Made by a program: the position numbers and the translations under genes. From Frankia sp. (GTDB taxonomy: Bacteria; Actinomycetota; Actinomycetes; Frankiales; Frankiaceae), in the NCBI GenBank assembly GCA_019689615.1, contig JADGHD010000185.1, positions 1-8,455 on the forward strand: DNA of 8,455 bases, read 5' to 3'. The notes beneath the pieces were generated by a model. It had not been told where the DNA came from. It searched no databases and saw only the letters and a list, made by a program, of their open reading frames with translations. Numbering within the stretch: the stretch's first letter is position 1; every line of letters starts with the position of its first letter. Of this stretch, positions 6,996 to 8,455 are shown in pieces.

Positions 6996-8216
6996 GCGGA
7001 GCCGCACCCGTTCCTGGCCGATCCGTCCCTGCGCCCGCTGTGGCAGGCGGTCGCGGCGGCGCTGGACCGCAACGGCCTGGACTGGCGGGGCCGGCTGGCG
7101 CTTCCCGCCCTTGAGCCGGAGGGCCGCCGGCGTCTCGGCGTCCTCGTGGAGCGTCCCGTGCGGGAGGGCCGCCGGGCGCTGCCGCTGGCGGACGTGGCGG
7201 CCGCCGTGGAGCGGCTGACCGGGGTCGGGCTCGTCGAGGCCCTCACCGCCCTCGGCTGCGCGCCGCGCGGGCGCCGGGAGGCGGCGCGGACCCGGCGCGC
7301 CCAGTCCGAGCAGCGCCGCGCCGCGCTCGAAGCGGCCGTCGAGGCGCATCTCGGTCAGGCCGGCGGATGGGTGGCCGACTGGCGGGACGCAGCCTGGTCC
7401 GACGGCCTGTTCGCCGGACGTGAGCCGGACCAGGTCACGGACCTGGTCCGCGCCGTGGCCGCGGTGCTCGCCCACACCGGGTCGGGCCTGAGCCGGGGGG
7501 AGATCGCCGCCCGGGAACGCGGTGACGCCCACGCCCTCGACAGCTCCACCCGGCTGGCCGCCCTGGTCACCCGCGCGCTGGTGGCGCGGGACGGCCCGGC
7601 GGGCGAGCGGGCGGCCTGGGAGCGCGCCGGCATCCCGCTCGACCTGGTGTCCGCGCCGGTGCTCACCTGGGCGCTGCCGCTGCTCGGCGAGTCGGCCGTT
7701 GCCGCGTCCGCCCGGGCGATGACCGCCGCCGGGCTGCCCCTGCACCTGACCGTGCTGGCGCTGCGCGCGGCGCCCCTCGCCGTCCCGGCGGGGACTCCCG
7801 TGCTGGTCGTCGAGAACCCCCGGCTGGTCGAGGCCGCGGCGCGCCGCGGGCTGCAGGCGGCGGTGCTGTGCACGGGCGGCAACCCGGCGACCGCGCCGTC
7901 GGAGGCGATGGCCCAGCTGCGCGCCGGCGGCGCCGAGCTGCGCTACCACGGCGACTTCGACGCGGCCGGGCTGACGATGACCGCGCGGGCCCGCGCGGCC
8001 GGCTGCGAGCCGTTCCACATGGCGGCCGCCGACTACCGCGCCGCCCTCGCGGCGGCCCGCGCCGAGGGTGTCGACCTGCCCCGGGACCCGGCGCCGCCAC
8101 CGGCCACACCGTGGGACCCCGACCTCGCGGTGGAGTTCGACGCCCACCGGGCGATCGTGCACGAGGAGCGGGTGATGGACGCGGTCCTGTCCGCCCACGG
8201 CTTCGCGGGTCGCTGA
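6936..8216 (+). CDS. jetD: Wadjet JetD: Toprim-domain nuclease (TIGR02679, DUF3323/DUF2399)
   Basis: This 426-residue protein is the likely nuclease of the Wadjet system. JetD proteins carry a Toprim fold related to topoisomerase VI A subunits and cut circular plasmid DNA after the JetABC motor has engaged it. The N-terminal half (about 25-250) fits DUF3323. The C-terminal half (about 285-420) shows the Toprim acidic set: Glu293 in VLVVENPRLVEAA, then VLCTGG from 310, and Asp340 and Asp342 in LRYHGDFDAAG (336-345), with a late HEERV (409-413) that may add a further acidic residue. The GTG at 6936 overlaps the jetB stop as GTGA and has AGGGA about 8 bases upstream. In-frame starts also occur at 6948, 6960 (ATG), 6972 and 6984 within a 12-base tandem repeat, so the true start is uncertain by up to 16 codons. 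An upstream in-frame GTG at 6828 lies deep inside jetB and is unlikely. It is the last gene of the operon. Confidence 0.9.
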   Translation: MNSAVSNPMNGPVNTAVDSAAEPHPFLADPSLRPLWQAVAAALDRNGLDWRGRLALPALEPEGRRRLGVLVERPVREGRRALPLADVAAAVERLTGVGLVEALTALGCAPRGRREAARTRRAQSEQRRAALEAAVEAHLGQAGGWVADWRDAAWSDGLFAGREPDQVTDLVRAVAAVLAHTGSGLSRGEIAARERGDAHALDSSTRLAALVTRALVARDGPAGERAAWERAGIPLDLVSAPVLTWALPLLGESAVAASARAMTAAGLPLHLTVLALRAAPLAVPAGTPVLVVENPRLVEAAARRGLQAAVLCTGGNPATAPSEAMAQLRAGGAELRYHGDFDAAGLTMTARARAAGCEPFHMAAADYRAALAAARAEGVDLPRDPAPPPATPWDPDLAVEFDAHRAIVHEERVMDAVLSAHGFAGR

Positions 8217-8262
8217 CGTCCCGCAGCAGGGCGCAGCTCCTCGGCCGGCCAGGGCGGGCTGG
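8217..8262. other. Tail-to-tail intergenic gap between jetD and the deformylase gene
   Basis: These 46 bases separate two convergent stop codons. The GGCCGGCC palindrome at 8243-8250 and a CCCGC/GCGGG pair could fold, but there is no extended stem and no T-tract. I see no convincing terminator. Confidence 0.4.
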
Positions 8263-8455
8263 TCACGTGCTGGGATACGTCCAGGCGCTGCCGGTGCCGC
8301 GGTACTGCTCGAGGGGGATCGGCTCGACCCCGGGGCGCATCCGGTCGGTGTACAGGCGGCCGTCGAGGTGGTCGACCTCGTGGGCGACGAGGCGGGCAAG
8401 GCCCTTCTCGAACACGGTGATCCGCCGTGTCCCGTCGACCTCGGCGTGTTCGACG
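8263..8455 (-). CDS. def: Peptide deformylase, C-terminal part (partial)
   Basis: On the minus strand, 63 codons run from the window edge to a TGA at 8263-8265. They contain VAHEVDHLDG, which is motif III (HExDH) of peptide deformylase. The two His residues bind the metal and the Glu between them is the catalytic base that removes the formyl group from the N-terminal Met of new proteins. The first metal His is encoded at 8380-8382. The following RLYTDRMRPGVEPIP and the tail RGTGSAWTYPST resemble actinobacterial Def proteins. The N-terminal motifs, including the Cys ligand, lie beyond the window, so completeness cannot be judged. This housekeeping-type gene converges on the jet operon and is transcribed independently of it. 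Actinobacteria often carry more than one def copy; which copy this is cannot be told here. Confidence 0.9.
   Translation of the reverse strand, partial: VEHAEVDGTRRITVFEKGLARLVAHEVDHLDGRLYTDRMRPGVEPIPLEQYRGTGSAWTYPST

Noticed and set aside
135..8216. Housekeeping MukBEF or type I Wadjet
   Set aside because: The Toprim partner excludes plain MukBEF. The DUF2397/DUF2398/DUF2399-like motifs of the partners fit the TIGR02677-02680 class better than type I proteins.
8217..8262. Bidirectional terminator between jetD and def
   Set aside because: Only an eight-base palindrome and a five-base pair are present, with mismatches between them and no T-tract.

Overview
This very GC-rich window, with codon third positions dominated by G and C and GTG/TTG starts, looks like the chromosome of a high-GC actinobacterium. 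A Frankia-like or related genome is a guess from sequence style only. It holds one complete four-gene operon on the plus strand (135-8216), set between the ends of two ordinary chromosomal genes.

Layout: 1-57 is the last 18 codons of an OmpR/KdpE-type response regulator. 58-134 is a short gap with a weak promoter candidate and a good ribosome binding site. Then come a 1364-residue SMC-like ATPase (135-4229), a DUF2397-type kleisin-like protein (4226-5803), a DUF2398-type MukE-like winged-helix protein (5803-6939) and a DUF2399/DUF3323-type Toprim protein (6936-8216). After a 46-base tail-to-tail gap, the minus strand carries the C-terminal part of a peptide deformylase (8263-8455).

The four genes match the conserved neighbourhood TIGR02680, TIGR02677, TIGR02678 and TIGR02679. 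This is a Wadjet (JetABCD) anti-plasmid system, most likely of the DUF2397/2398/2399 class (type II as I remember the nomenclature). By analogy with characterised Wadjet complexes, JetC, bridged by the JetA kleisin and JetB, would extrude DNA loops with ATP. The Toprim nuclease JetD would then cleave small circular DNA. Walker A, signature and Walker B motifs in JetC, and the Glu plus Asp-x-Asp set in JetD, are visible and intact, so the system reads as functional, with no frameshift.

Points worth a second look: the SMC gene comes first (order C-A-B-D); a GTGA stop/start overlap occurs at all three gene junctions, with a TTGA equivalent at the first start codon; a degenerate 12-base tandem repeat opens jetD and puts a possible start codon in each of five units; and Walker B of JetC has Asp-Asp instead of the usual Asp-Glu.
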